This document shows positions 1 through 11,170 of a DNA stretch of 64,000 nt, piece by piece (positions within the stretch are counted from its first letter, which is position 1; each line of letters opens with the position of its first letter). Made by a program: the position numbers and the translations under genes. This stretch comes from Vitellaria paradoxa (lineage: Eukaryota > Streptophyta > Magnoliopsida > Ericales > Sapotaceae), in contig CM034236.1 of NCBI GenBank assembly GCA_019916065.1, positions 25,492,358 through 25,556,357 of the forward strand. Reading direction: 5' to 3'. The notes under the pieces are model-generated. The model had not been told where the DNA came from. It searched no databases and was given only the letters and a program-made list of their open reading frames with translations.

Positions 1-553
1 TTTTGGTGGAATATCTACTTTTTAAAACCTTTTATAATATTAAATATATTTTTGGATCTTGATTGTGTAATTAGATTACTTTTGTTAATTAGCTTTATGA
101 ATGTGATTGTTGTAGATTATATACAGTTACTTATACAAAAAATTTATTAGAAAAAAAAAAGAATAGGAGAATTGGTGACTGCTATTTCTATTTTGGTGAC
201 CGCCAAAACGGTCACTATAGCCTCGTCATTTTTTTTAGCAAAACTTTTAGTGACCGCTTTTGGCAGTCGCCAAATCTTTCCAGCAATGACTGCTTTTTTT
301 ACCTTTTAGTGACGGCTTTTGGCAATCACTAAAAGTCTTATCCACATTTTAGCAACACACTTTTTGTGACCATCTTTAGTCGTCGCTAAAATGTGACGAC
401 TGCTGCATAGCGATCATCAAAGTCTTTGGCGACTTAAGCAATGGCGACCGTCAAATAACAATCACTAAGCGGTCACCAAACACATTTGGTGACTGCTTGT
501 TAATTTTTGGTGATGGCTTTTGGCGGTCACCAAAAGACTTAATTCTAGTAGTG
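1..553. mobile_element. Terminal part of a CACTA (En/Spm) DNA transposon
   Basis: The stretch ends at 553 with the inverted terminus CACTACTAGAATTAAG (read on the minus strand). This is the classical CACTA end. From about 172 to 540 it carries many copies, in both orientations, of a motif around GGTGACCGCC, for example the near-perfect palindrome GTGACCGCCAAAACGGTCAC near 197. Such subterminal repeats are the binding sites of the element's own TNPA-type protein in known CACTA elements. Bases 1-170 are AT-rich and presumably internal. The other terminus is outside the window, so neither length nor target duplication can be checked, and no coding sequence is visible here. Confidence 0.75.
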
Positions 554-1781
554 TTTGATCCTCAATATGGTGGGCAGAACTAATTTACTGCATTAGTGAG
601 AAGTTCATTGGTTTGTTGGTTTTGGACTATTTCTTGCCATAGTGGTATGATAGGGCAATCATCAATTTTGTGTGCTTGACTACTGCATACAAGGCAATAG
701 ATGCTTGCCATAGGTTCTTTGACTACTGATATGTCTTTCTTTATTTTCAACATCTCAAGCTAAAGTTGCAAGTTTTGCTTTGAGGCTATCATCTTCAATT
801 AATTGATGTACTCCTTTAGGCACACTGTTCATAGCTTAAATATGTTGAGCTCCTATAGTATCCCATGTTTGCACCCTTTCAACTAAGAAGTCAAAGAATT
901 CATATGCTTGCTTTATATGTTTACGTTGTGGCATTAATGATCAAAAGAAAACGCTCGCAAGACATGAGGTTTCAAATTTGTGATGAGGACATGAGTGCAA
1001 TAAAGTCTTGAATCCCTCCTAGCATTCATAGAAAGTTTTAGTTGGTTGAGGAGCAAAATTCAAGATTTGATTCTAAAATGGCATAAATTCTATTGGGTGG
1101 AAAGAATTTTTTAAAAAATTTGCTTACATCTCATCCCAAATGTGAATGTCATCTAGTTGTAAGAATTCAAACCCATCTAACAACCTTATTCTTCAGAGGG
1201 AATGCAAAAAGTTAAAAAAAAAAATGAGATCGACAGGATAGTTTGGATTCCTAAAAGTTACGCATATATTCTAAGAATGAGTTAAGTAATCACACTAGTT
1301 TTCAAATTCCATACCACGAAAGGTTGGAAGCAATTAGATCATCCCTGGTTTAAAGTTAAAGGCCCTTTGGTTTCCCAGCCACACCATACATGACTCAGGT
1401 GTATGCCTATCTTATTGAGATAATCCATCATTAATGTCACAATAAATGCTTGAGGCTGATTAACTGCACCTCGAAGTTGGTACCTCAATTTGGGAGATTT
1501 GCCATTTCAGGTGCTAGAGAAGTTTGAATCTCAGTAAAAAGATTGGAAGGTTTAAAAAGTGGATTGAGGATGTTAAAGCGCTAAAGTCTATGTAAATCCC
1601 CCTGAATATAAATGCTCATATACAAAAAATTGACATTATTGCTTGGCATCCGAACGATAATGAGTGGCATCTGGATAGTAATGCATAGTGTTAGAATACT
1701 TTTTTTTTTTTTTTTTTTAGAAAACAAAGAGAAAATTTAACCTAAATTACATGAGAAAACAAGAAAATTATGGCCTTCCAA
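554..1781 (-). pseudogene. Decayed gypsy gag remnant
   Basis: On the minus strand this stretch keeps scattered gag-like protein sequence but no open frame. A CCHC zinc knuckle with exact spacing (C-X2-C-X4-H-X4-C) is encoded at 655-696. Around 1100-1210 the translation resembles the capsid-like part of plant gypsy gag (the region of W and L residues before the 'KYF' area), but it is interrupted by stops. A poly-T run at about 1698-1720 lies near the right end. It belongs with the LTR at 1799-3194 and is cut off on the left by the CACTA end at 553. The pol region is missing. Confidence 0.55.
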
Positions 1782-3194
1782 GTAGCGGTGCCAAAAATGT
1801 GACTGCTTCCAAAATAGACAATGAAAAATAACCTCTAAGTGCAAAGGTGTGCAGTGTAGTTTAACTTGATGAGCTTAGGATCGTATCCTTAAGGTTAATT
1901 CAATCTAACGTTCTCAAGTGACAGGAAAATAAACTAGGGTTGCTTTTAGAAAAAGGATTTCTAAGATCTATTCAACTTAAAATCAAAGTAACATGTTGCA
2001 CTAAATAAATAATTTCAAAATTCTAACTTAATTAATCTAATAAGCAAAAATTGATTAAATGAAAAATAATCAGTCAAACGTTTAATATAAAGATGTCAAA
2101 TTACGAATATTGATTCAACCTGCATTGCTGAATAGAATCCTTATTCTCAAATTGGATGTGATGTTTATCTCGATTTAAAATTCATGTTTAGAAATATAAA
2201 ATCAAGAAATATCATCGTTAAAATATTTATTCCAAAACTCAGTTTTGAAATCTTGTTTAGGATAGTAAAACTAAAAAGATATTCAATCATTACCTCTTTG
2301 GTTTAAAAATAGTTTAATTGATTTCAAAAGTTTGTGAAAATTATAATTATGTGACGTCATTAGGGATTTCAACGAAATATGATCAAGATAACATGTTTTC
2401 GAAAGATTTTGAAAAAAAATAAGTAGATCTGTAAGAATTAAGTCCCATTATACAAGTTTAACCTTGCATGCGAGGAGTCAATCACGTCCAACCATTGAAT
2501 AAGGATCTACCCATCATTGATGGGTAGAATCAAGTACAAAAGTCTTGCCTAGCATTGTAAATAATAAACAAAAACAAGAATTAAAAGAAAACAAGGATGA
2601 AAAGACAAACTCCATTGAAGAACTATTGAAATTTATTGAAAACTGCAATCAATCTTCAATACAACTTGAATCTAAATTACAAAATCATAAACTACTCTAA
2701 AAATTCTTTCTAAAAGCCTAGAAACTCTCAAAAATATAAAACTAAAAATATATGAAAGGATCCTCTGAAAGTCTAAGCAAAAGAATGTATTTATAAGCTG
2801 CAAAACCTTAAGGTTGAAATGAAAACATAAAGCCTCTCTGAGTCACACCATTCGAACGGCAAACTAGGATTTGGACAACAAGAACAAATTTTTGTCTTCA
2901 AAATTATGAATTTGACTAAGTGTTGGAATGGTTGGCTATTGGAATATGGCATCAGGATGGTAACAATAACCCTTATGTCTTCTTTTCTTTTTCTGCTTTG
3001 CTCTATTTTTCTATCATTTTCTTGATTTGTCTCATTTCTATAGCTTTTTCTACCATATTTCCTATCAATCCCTACAAAGAATGATAACCCTACATAAGAA
3101 AATAAGATTCAAATAAAACATACAAAATAGAACAAAAATACTTACTAATAACAACAAAAAATAAAGTTTATGATTATACTTTTCAAGCATAAGT
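1782..3194 (-). repeat. Degraded gypsy 5' LTR with primer-binding site remnant
   Basis: The primer-binding site remnant (AGTAGCGGTGCCAAAAA at about 1784-1800) lies in the same position and spacing as the tRNA-Asp site of the Athila-like elements further right. After it follows a diverged relative of their LTR: the phrase 'cctctaagtgcaa' near 1832, the 'gatgagcttaggatcg' block near 1868, the repeated 'aacgaaatatgatcaagat' type block near 2370, and the end 'acttttcaagcata' near 3180, all matching in order the LTRs at 3230 and 16899. It is the 5' LTR of the element whose gag remnant lies to the left. It is older than the neighbouring copies. The exact borders are uncertain. Confidence 0.6.
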
Positions 3195-3229
3195 AGCCAC
3201 CAGTTTCTCACCACAGTATTCCAGAATCT

Positions 3230-4718
3230 TGACCGACCCTAAAATGTGTTCGGATTCTACCTCTCAAGTGCAAGAGAATAGTTGTAGTTTTAACTCAGTG
3301 AGTCTAAGGTCGAATTCACAGGGAGCCTATGTTATTTAGTTTCTAGGATAAAAGAGAAATTTAAAACTTAATGTAACTAAGGGTTGATGTTCAATTGGGA
3401 ATAAATCCTAAGGTTTTGCAGAATCAAAATTTAAACTAAAATTAAATTAATTCTATTAAGGAAGTTCAGTAATTCAATTTCTAAATTTAAATTCAAATTA
3501 AATTCTAAAATTCAAGGAAAATTAAATATTGCAAAGAGTTAAATTGAATAATGAAACTTTATAGTAAAATGGGTTCTTGATTCAACTCACAAGTCCAGGT
3601 ATTTCACTACTTCACTCTGGGATGTTTAGGTTCAGTTCTGAATTAGGGTTTTGTTTAAAAAGTGTTAAAAACGTTAAAATCAAATATCAGTACTAGTGAT
3701 TTCAAACGAATATGGTTAAAGATCTTTGTTTCCGAAGGTTTTCTAAACAAACGAAATCAAAATTGAAATTGAATCCTATTTTCAACTTGTTTCAAAAGTG
3801 TAAGGAACATTTAACCCAAAAATCAGTATCAGTGATTTCAAACGAATATGATTAAAGATTTTTGTTTTCGAATGTTTTCGAAAATGGGTTTTAAAATCAT
3901 GAAACCCTACGCATGTGTTTTTGCAACCCATGCGAAGGGCCTACGTACACCCTAGAGTGTTTCATGACCTACCCTTCCTTGATTTGTGAACCAAGAACTG
4001 GGTTTCTACGCTAACATGATTTTAAACAAAATGAAAGCAATAAACATAAGCATGAACATTTGATCTACCACTTGAGAACAATAAATCATATATTAAATTA
4101 ATGAAACGAAATTCAACTTACACGGAAAGCAACTCTGAAACTACGTAATGAAAGGTAGTGCAGCGAAGAACAAACAAATGTCGAACAACTCCATAAACTT
4201 CCTCTCAAAACAATGTAAAAAACTCTCAAAATCTAAACTAAAAAGAATGGGGAAAAAGTCCCTTGTTCAACCGTTCATGATGAATATATAGGTTGAGAAG
4301 AACCCTAAAAAAAACGAAGTAAAAACACGTGCCTAGGGCTTTGCTGGGGTCCAGACCCTTTGGGGAGGGGTCCAGACCACAAAATGCATTTTTCTCTAGA
4401 TTCACCCACTGTGGTTCAGACCGTTTGGAGAGGGGTCTGAAGCCCTGAACCTTGGTTGCTCCATTTTTCTTTCTCCTTCGCTCTGAGTCCTTGGGTTGGT
4501 TCAAACCATTCTTGGTGAAGCTTGAACCACAACTTTTCCTTCGTCTTCTAAGCCCTCTCCAACACTATAACTTCACTTTTCTCATCCATTTCCCTACAAA
4601 TAAGATGATAAAACTTGTTAAGTTACAAAATAATGTCAAAACTTTAAATTTAACCATTCAAATGCATTAACATGTATTTAAGTATAGAGTTTGTAATTAC
4701 ACTTTTCAAGTGTAATCA
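3230..4718 (-). repeat. 3' LTR of the Athila-like element
   Basis: It begins TGACCGACCC and ends AAGTGTAATCA on the plus strand, so it has TG...CA ends. It matches the 5' LTR at 16899 almost throughout, with scattered substitutions and small indels, including a short gap near 3882. A TATA-like box on the minus strand lies at 4284-4291, and GGTCCAGACC-type palindromes lie at about 4348-4440. The purine tract GATGGGGGCTG immediately precedes it (minus strand, about 4719-4730). Confidence 0.88.
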
Positions 4719-6737
4719 CAGCCCCCATCTTGAACCTTGCTAGTCCCTAGCAATAACTTTATTAAAATGAAATGCAAATGCTACCCTATTTCTCTTTTCG
4801 TTGGAAACACGGCTACAGTTAGCTACGTTCAGCAAGCCTTTTAAGCCCCTAGGTTCTCCCTAGTGGATGAGTAAGGTCTCGTGAGGGTTTGTAGTGAATC
4901 TACCCATAAAATTCTATGGCATGGTTCCAAAGTGTCAAAAGGTGATCAAGATCAAAATTGAGTTCGGCTCAAATGCAATAAGTCACAAAATCCAAATCTA
5001 TTATGTGATTCCCCTGCACTAAGGATGAATGCCTAGACTATCAAATATAAAGAGCATATGTGCAAAATTGTTTTATTTATTCAACATGGTTTCATGAGCA
5101 TAAATGGAGCTAAGTTTTGACTTCAAATTCTCACAAGATTCCACTCATAAACAAATGATTTCACTCATCAAGGGTTCACTTATACCTATAGCATACAATG
5201 TCATCCTAGTTGCACATAACCCCACAAATAAGTGAATGAATAGTGTCAAAGATCAAAGTGGATAGCTCAAGAAAATATTCCAATGCGTATGTAAGAAATC
5301 ACACTACATAGCCTACACAAGACCACTATATGCACAATACAAGAGTTGCTTGCTTAGAATCCACCAGGTCTTTATTTTGGTTGTAACTTGGCCATGGGTA
5401 ATGGTTTACAATGGAAGATATGGAAGTCAAAGCACATGTCTTGGGATAAAGATGTTCAAGTGCACACAAGTCCCAAACTACCCATTTCCTTTCCAAACCC
5501 CAACAAGGATCCCAACAAGAAGCTTATTCACACAAAATACTACCCTTGGGACAATTTCAAATATTACAAATAAGGTACAACTCCCACAATTTCATAAACA
5601 AAAGAAATTATAAATTTTTCTTTCTCTTTTTATTTTGTTTTTGTTTTTGTTTCTTTTTTTTTCTTTTGAATTAGAAACAACACATACATTCTCATCCCAA
5701 CATTCATCCTCCATTTATTTCTCAAAAGCTTACATTCCCAACTTAGACTTTAAGGCCCTTTCTTAACGCAAGACATATGAGGGTAAGGCTAAAAGTGTGT
5801 GAATGAGGTGTAAGGGACAACATGTGAGAGGTGAACCCAGAAGAGAAAAATTTACCACACACTTTATTATGAGGCTTCAAATTGGTTCCTAGGACAATTT
5901 CATATCAAGAAAGATAAAAGGCTCAAAATAACAAAGAAGGCCTAGCATCATGTCCTAAACTTGCAACAACTCATAATGTACCAAAGGATACTCATGCAAG
6001 TGTGTGTAATGCAATTGGTGCATGGAAATTCATAGTGAATAGTAACAGAGCTATGATGATGTGCAACCCCCCAAGAAAAGAATAAAAAGCTCAAAAGCTC
6101 ACCATAGGGGTGTAAGTCTCCACCTAGTCCAGGAATGCTCAATTAACCATTATTAAACAAAATCTACTCCTAAACACATAGTTCTTTTCTATGATAGTCA
6201 AAAATTTGCACAAGGTAATGACATATTCAATTTGAACTAAGTTTCCTATCGAAGTTTGAACAAAATTCAATTATCACTCTTCACTCTAATCCACAATCAA
6301 CCAAACCAAAGGTGCAATATGTAAGTTTAAATGTGCTAAGTCATATGTTTAAGCTCAAAATTCTCAAAATTTTTCAAAATTTGACAATTTTCAAACAATT
6401 GATCATGTGAACTCTAATCATGTGAACTCTACCCCCCAACTTAAACTACACATTGTCCTCAATGTGAGAACTAGAATGCATATGTAGGTCCGTAGTGTGC
6501 AAAGTGAACATGATGATGAGCATGAAATGATAGCCACAAAAGGCACAAATAAAAACATAGCACAACTAAAACAAACACGCACCTTTTATTAATTTCATTT
6601 AAATATGTCCCCCCCAACCTAGCTTAAAGGAATTTTTTTTTGAGTTAAATGTATTAACAAAATGAATAACGTAACAAATAGAAGAATAAATATGAATAAA
6701 GAAAAGAAAGATATTACCTTGTGTTATCTTCTAAAAG
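4719..6737 (-). other. Non-coding 3' region of the Athila-like element
   Basis: No credible gene is present. The region starts with the purine-rich primer of plus-strand synthesis next to the LTR. Its first 1.9 kb is clearly similar, block for block, to 25681-27600 of the gag-only element (for example the 'tagtccctagcaat' start, the 'ctcttttcgttggaaacacggctac' block near 4794, and the 'taccccccaacttaaacta' block near 6430). A T-rich pyrimidine stretch lies at about 5615-5670. The conservation between the two elements suggests a structural role, perhaps in RNA dimerisation or packaging, but that is inference. Confidence 0.7.
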
Positions 6738-7325
6738 CTAATGAGATGCAAAAGGAAATTGTAAAGCAGTACCAAAAGCTTCATCTTGGTCTAACTCATT
6801 AGGAATTGCAACACCCTCCTTACATGTAATGTCAACCCTTTCTATGTCAAGGATATCTTCTAAAGGTGGCATATCAGTATATCCAGACAAAGAACTTAAT
6901 TCAGACTCTATACTGGTGTCAATGTCTGTGGCATAAGAAGGTGCATCTAACCACTCAGTAGCTACAGTTACCTTTGCCCATTCCATCTCTAACAGGAGTT
7001 CAAGGTCAACTTCATTCCACCATTGGCCATCAAGTAATTGATCAGGGGTTACATGCATCAATGGGGGATATATAAGTGGCAAAGTTAGGGAATTACTCTC
7101 TAAAAAATATCTCTCAGGCCACCATTCACAGTTAACTTCAGAACTCTCAGATTCACTATCACTAGACAGGTAGGGTGTTGCTTCCCATTTACGTTTATGC
7201 CCAATTAACATGTTAAAATTATCCTTCTGATTAAAATGATCATTGTTAGAACCAGACTTGATGTACCTATTCTTTTCAAATAGTATACAAAATAAGACAG
7301 GAAGAACAAAGGTAATCAAAATCAT
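6738..7325 (-). CDS. Unrecognised ORF in the 3' part of the Athila-like element
   Basis: This is an open frame of 195 codons. The first 16 residues are strongly hydrophobic (a possible membrane anchor or signal), followed by a basic stretch, then a Ser/Glu/Asp-rich and Trp-containing acidic region to the end. I recognise no domain. It lies downstream of the envelope-like ORF and upstream of the non-coding 3' region, so it may be the tail of that ORF or a separate accessory protein. The gag-only element has an unrelated-looking short ORF at the equivalent place. That it stayed open while gag-pol decayed is mildly suggestive, but may be chance. Confidence 0.35.
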   Translation of the reverse strand: MILITFVLPVLFCILFEKNRYIKSGSNNDHFNQKDNFNMLIGHKRKWEATPYLSSDSESESSEVNCEWWPERYFLESNSLTLPLIYPPLMHVTPDQLLDGQWWNEVDLELLLEMEWAKVTVATEWLDAPSYATDIDTSIESELSSLSGYTDMPPLEDILDIERVDITCKEGVAIPNELDQDEAFGTALQFPFASH

Positions 7326-7519
7326 AAAGTAAAAATAAAAAGAATAATTTCAACGATAGCAAAAAGTAATAAGCAAACATGATTAAGTAAAAATATCAAA
7401 ATGACAAAGTTAAACATAGATATACATCCGTCTCAAATAAAGTGAATGACAGAGTTTTAGGAGCAATAAATAAAACAATAAATCTCTCCTAAACTCTCTA
7501 AAAGATGAGAAAATAACAA

Positions 7520-8616
7520 TCACTGAGGAGGTGGAGGTGGATGAGATAGTCTGATGTAGTCTAAGACGCTCTGTAGAAGGTGTCCATGGGTCTGCTGGCT
7601 CTGGTGGATATGCTGAAGGAGCTAGTGGTCTGCTTCTTGATTTTGCTCCATAACACTGATACGCTCAGCCAGTGCCCCTATTTGATCAGCTAAGTCTTCA
7701 TTAGTAACCTCCTCCTCATCCTCTTTTGGCTCCTTTGATGCTTCTAAAGGTTCACCCTGACTTTTAGGTTCATCTACCTTCCTCTTCTTTTGGGAGATTA
7801 TGCCTCGGGATTTGACATAAGATGTGATATTGAAAGGGTGCAAACCAGCAGCTATGGGTAAATCATTAGTAATATGGGCTCCCTTCCTTCTAAATATTTC
7901 TGTGAGCGCTCCACCAAAAGGTAATGCAGTTAAAGCACTAGGGTGCTCACAGGTGTACGCCACTTGGTGTCAAAAATAGGAAGGCAAGTCAATTGTCAAT
8001 CCCATCCCAATAGCATAAATCAATTTAGCTTTACTGCGGGTGCAATCAGAGTTCCTACTCGAGGCAGCAGGTTTATGCAAGAAAATATGTACAGTGCCCA
8101 ATATTTGTCCTTAAGTATAGACACTGGCTTCCTATACTCTGCACCCCATTCATGTCCTTCTAACAAGATCTCAGAAGCTACAGTGGGGAATGATGGAGTC
8201 CCTTCAGAAGGATAAGTGAACTCTGGGTTCTCAACTCTAGGGAGTTGGAAAACTTGTGCAAAGTCATTAGGGGTTAAGGTAATCTCAACCCCTCTAACCC
8301 AACTAACAAGGCATTCCCTACCTTTTTCTTTTGATGATAGACCCCTCTCTGAAATTAGCAAAGAATTCCTTTACTAAATCTAATATACAATAAGCATGGA
8401 ATCTTGCCACATTAAGCCACTACCTATCATCAAAATTCTGCTCAAGCATAAACTCTTCTCTCCTAAAATGATCAATTTGCCAAAATCTCTCAATCACCAC
8501 TGACTTACGTGACAAAGTGTCATCATATTTCTGTTCAGCATCCCCCTTCCAAAATCTACTTCTATCAAAAGAAGTGGTTCCTAAATGTCTATTAGTGGGT
8601 TTCTTAACTCTTGGGG
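7520..8616 (-). pseudogene. Envelope-like ORF of the Athila-like element, broken
   Basis: Translation in three frames gives the successive parts of the plant envelope-like, or 'putative plant transposon protein', domain. About 8616-8362 has an N-terminal part with a 'KEFFANF' motif. 8361-8020 has a 'WVRGVEITLTP' motif. 7963-7622 has an 'LPFGGALTEIF' motif followed by a basic, then Glu-rich tail that may form a coiled coil. The frame changes near 8310-8350 and around 7990, and an in-frame TAG stands at about 8426. The start codon lies across the nested solo LTR at 10135-10137, so LTR insertion separated the first codons from the rest. Such proteins occur after integrase in Athila elements; their function is unknown. 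Confidence 0.6.
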
Positions 8617-10128
8617 TGACCGACCCTAAAAAAAGTGTTTCGGGTTCTACCTCTCAAGTGCAAGAGGGCAGTTGTAGTTTTAAAACTCGATGAGTACCGA
8701 GGTCGAATCCACAGGAAAGGCTTTGTTAAAAGCTCTAAACTTGTTCTCTTAGTTAGTAGGTGAACCTAAATTAATTTAAACTAATTTTTTAGCAACTCAA
8801 ACTTTTGTTTTAGATTCTAAATGAAAGAAATTCAATTTAATTTTAAAATGCAAACAAAGCATCTACTCTAAATTCTAAAGCGAATAAATCAACTCATAAA
8901 TTAAATTAAATAACAAGCACAATACTAAAAAGGTTCTTGATCCAACTTTCAAGTCCGGGTAGTCCACTACTTTACCTTGGGATGTTTTTATTCAAAACTA
9001 GATTAGGGTTTAATTCGAAAAGTGTTAAGAATATTTTAATCAAAGGTCAGTACCAGTGATCTCACGTGGATATGGTTAAAGACCTTTGTTTCCGAAAGTT
9101 TTTCAAACAAACGAAACTAGAAATGAATTCGAAACCTATTTTTAACCTTATTCGAAAGTATGTAAACGGTTATATTCGAAAACCCATACCAGTGACTTCA
9201 AACGAGTGTGGTTAAAGATTTTCGATTTCAAATGTTTTTTAAACAAGTTGAAAATAGATTTTAACACTGTAGATCCTTACGCATGAGCTCTCACAACCCA
9301 TGCGAATGGTCTACTAACACCCCAAGGTTTTTCGTGAACTACCCATTCTTGATTCGTTGAATCAAGAACTAGGGTTTTACGCTAAAACTACTTTAAGCAT
9401 CTTAAAAATAATAAAATAGCATTCAATCATACGAAAAGAGAATTGAAACAAGCAAAACATGATATTACGAAACAAATCGAAATAAAACGAAATAGATTAA
9501 AGTGCAACTTACAACGTAAAGCGAATATAAAAGACGAGGTGAAGAATCACTACAAAGACAACGATGAAAGCTCCAACGAAAACCATGAATCCATGCATCC
9601 AAGTTTAAAAACTAATCTAAAAACTCTCAAAATTCTATTCTAACTCTCAATTGAAGGTGCCAAATTAAAAAGGGCTTCTCCTCTTCTTTGCCGTGCAATA
9701 GCTCTTTATATAGATGCCACAAAACCCTAGAAGAGGAGCTTTCACGCGGCTATTGTAAATCACAGATGGTCCCGACTGTCTGGAGAAGGGGTCGGGACCG
9801 TCTGAAGTTTTGAACTTTCTGTGGTCCCGACTGTCTAGGTGACAGTGGGGACCGTCTAATTTCTCCTTCATTGCTTTCTTTCCTTCTCTTGGTTGGGTCT
9901 TTGGGCTAGTCTTTTCCATCAAAGATGAGGTTCGAACCATGAATTTTTCTTTGTCTTCTTGGCCCTCTCCATAGCTATAAACTTCGACATCCTTGCCCTT
10001 TTTCCTACAAATAAAATAATAAAAGTATAAGTAATACAATAACACTAAAACTTTAACTTCACTTTTTTTTAATGCATGAATAAGTGTTGAGTTAGGGAGT
10101 TTGTAATTACACTTTTCAAGTGTAATCA
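8617..10128 (-). mobile_element. Solo gypsy LTR nested in the Athila-like element
   Basis: It has TGACCGACCC...GTGTAATCA ends and a perfect 5-bp duplication TGGGG at 8612-8616 and 10129-10133, with no internal sequence attached. It belongs to the subfamily of the LTRs at 24073, 29990 and 62378 (block 'gggctttgttaaaagctcta'), not to the LTRs of its host element. Unlike its sisters it has only a single unit of the 21-bp minisatellite, near 9280-9310. A minus-strand TATA box is at about 9705-9712, and paired GGTCCCGAC palindromes lie at about 9767-9870. Solo LTRs arise by recombination between the two LTRs of a former full element. Confidence 0.9.
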
Positions 10129-10137
10129 TGGGGCCAT
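10129..10137 (-). pseudogene. First codons of the envelope-like ORF, cut off by the solo LTR
   Basis: An ATG at 10137-10135 followed by two codons runs straight into the target duplication. The frame continues on the other side of the solo LTR at 8616 with a basic stretch. This places the insertion within the first few codons of the envelope-like ORF and explains why its start is missing from the block at 7520-8616. Confidence 0.5.
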
Positions 10138-10269
10138 GGAAGCTACACAAATACTAGAGAAAGTATTCAATGAATAGTTAGGCAGTCCTTATGTCCATAC
10201 AAGTTCAGTGGCCCATTCTAATGAAAAGTGTATATTGAAACTAGGATGAATGTGTAAAATAGACAATTA

Positions 10270-10425
10270 GGTGGCCGTACAATATCCACCTTGAAATGGG
10301 TTCAACAAATTTAATTCTTATGGTGGCCATACATCATCCACCTGAGATAGGTTCATTAATTCAACAATCTTGGTGGCCATACACTATCCACCATAGATTT
10401 CATTAACAAATTTCTAAAATTAATT
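10270..10425. repeat. Three degenerate tandem units of about 52 bp
   Basis: The phrase 'ggtggccatacactatccacc' recurs three times with small changes, starting near 10271, 10323 and 10371. Each is followed by a 'ggttcattaattcaaca'-like tail. Each unit head is itself a short inverted repeat (GGTGG...CCACC). Confidence 0.65.
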
Positions 10426-10861
10426 GGAAAATAAAACTTTTGAACATTAAGAACATGGTAAAACACTAAGATTCTTTGAACCCTTGAACCCAAGTTGTGA
10501 CCTACGGTGAGGAAGGGTGGTAGAGTGAATGAATTCACTCAAAATAAGTAATTCCTTCCTACCCATTGTTAAGAACTCAAAATAGAGCTCTATTATGCAG
10601 GAAATTTAGAACCCTTGGTGCTTTGAATCTCAGGTTCAAGGAAGAATGAACATACCAACTACCTAGGGCTCAAATCTTGGAAGAAACATACCTTTTTGAA
10701 GCTTAGACACAAAATTAAAGGTTAAAAGATGCCAAATAACCCTCGGGAAGGTCGATTCTTGAAGGGATCTCCAAGGAGGGAGAGAGAGATTGAGAAGAAT
10801 GGAAGTTAGATGAAAGCAATTGGGGTCTAAAGAAGCCGAATCGGGGGTTTTGAAGCTTGCA

Positions 10862-11042
10862 GGGTCCAAACCCTTTGCGGACGGTCTGGACCACAGAATA
10901 GTCCTTCTCCACTTTCAGCCAAACAAGTTTGCTGTGGTTCGAACTGTTCGGCAGGGGGTCAGGACCACAGAATGGTCTCCTCTTCATTTCTCGGTCAAAA
11001 CAGCTCACTGTGGTCCAGACCATTTGATTAGGGGGTCCGGAC
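10862..11042. repeat. Three palindromic units resembling the LTR U3 repeats
   Basis: Three tandem units of about 72-77 bp each hold a GGTC-rich inverted pair (for example GGTCCAGACC with GGTCCGGACC at about 11016-11043) followed by 'acagaat'. The same unit, in the same order and with the same 'cagaat...ttctcca' continuation, occurs in the LTRs of this element (4348-4440 and 18036-18140) just upstream of their TATA box. This is therefore an internal copy of LTR upstream sequence, placed ahead of the envelope-like ORF. Confidence 0.6.
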
Positions 11043-11170
11043 CACAGAATGGGACATTCTCAAACTACTTTAAAAATCCTAACTCAAAATAAAAATCCTA
11101 AAACAAATAAAAGATGAAACTTATCCTAATCCTAACTATAATACAACTAAAACCACGCCCTAATTCCATT

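Larger units (their letters stand above)
10138..11170 (-). other. Spacer between integrase and envelope-like ORF
   Basis: No protein-coding signal is seen. It contains two repeat clusters listed separately: about 52-bp units at 10270-10425 and palindromic units at 10862-11042. In Athila elements this position corresponds to the leader of the envelope-like transcript. Confidence 0.6.

Noticed and set aside
3230..10128. Element formed by the LTRs at 3230 and 8617
   Set aside because: The two LTRs belong to different subfamilies. The target duplications pair 3230 with 18407 and mark 8617-10128 as a separate solo insertion.
9443..10150. ORFs within the solo LTR (also 25200-25592 and 62565-62879)
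   Set aside because: LTR sequence repeated in all family members without selection for frame; part of the promoter and palindrome region.
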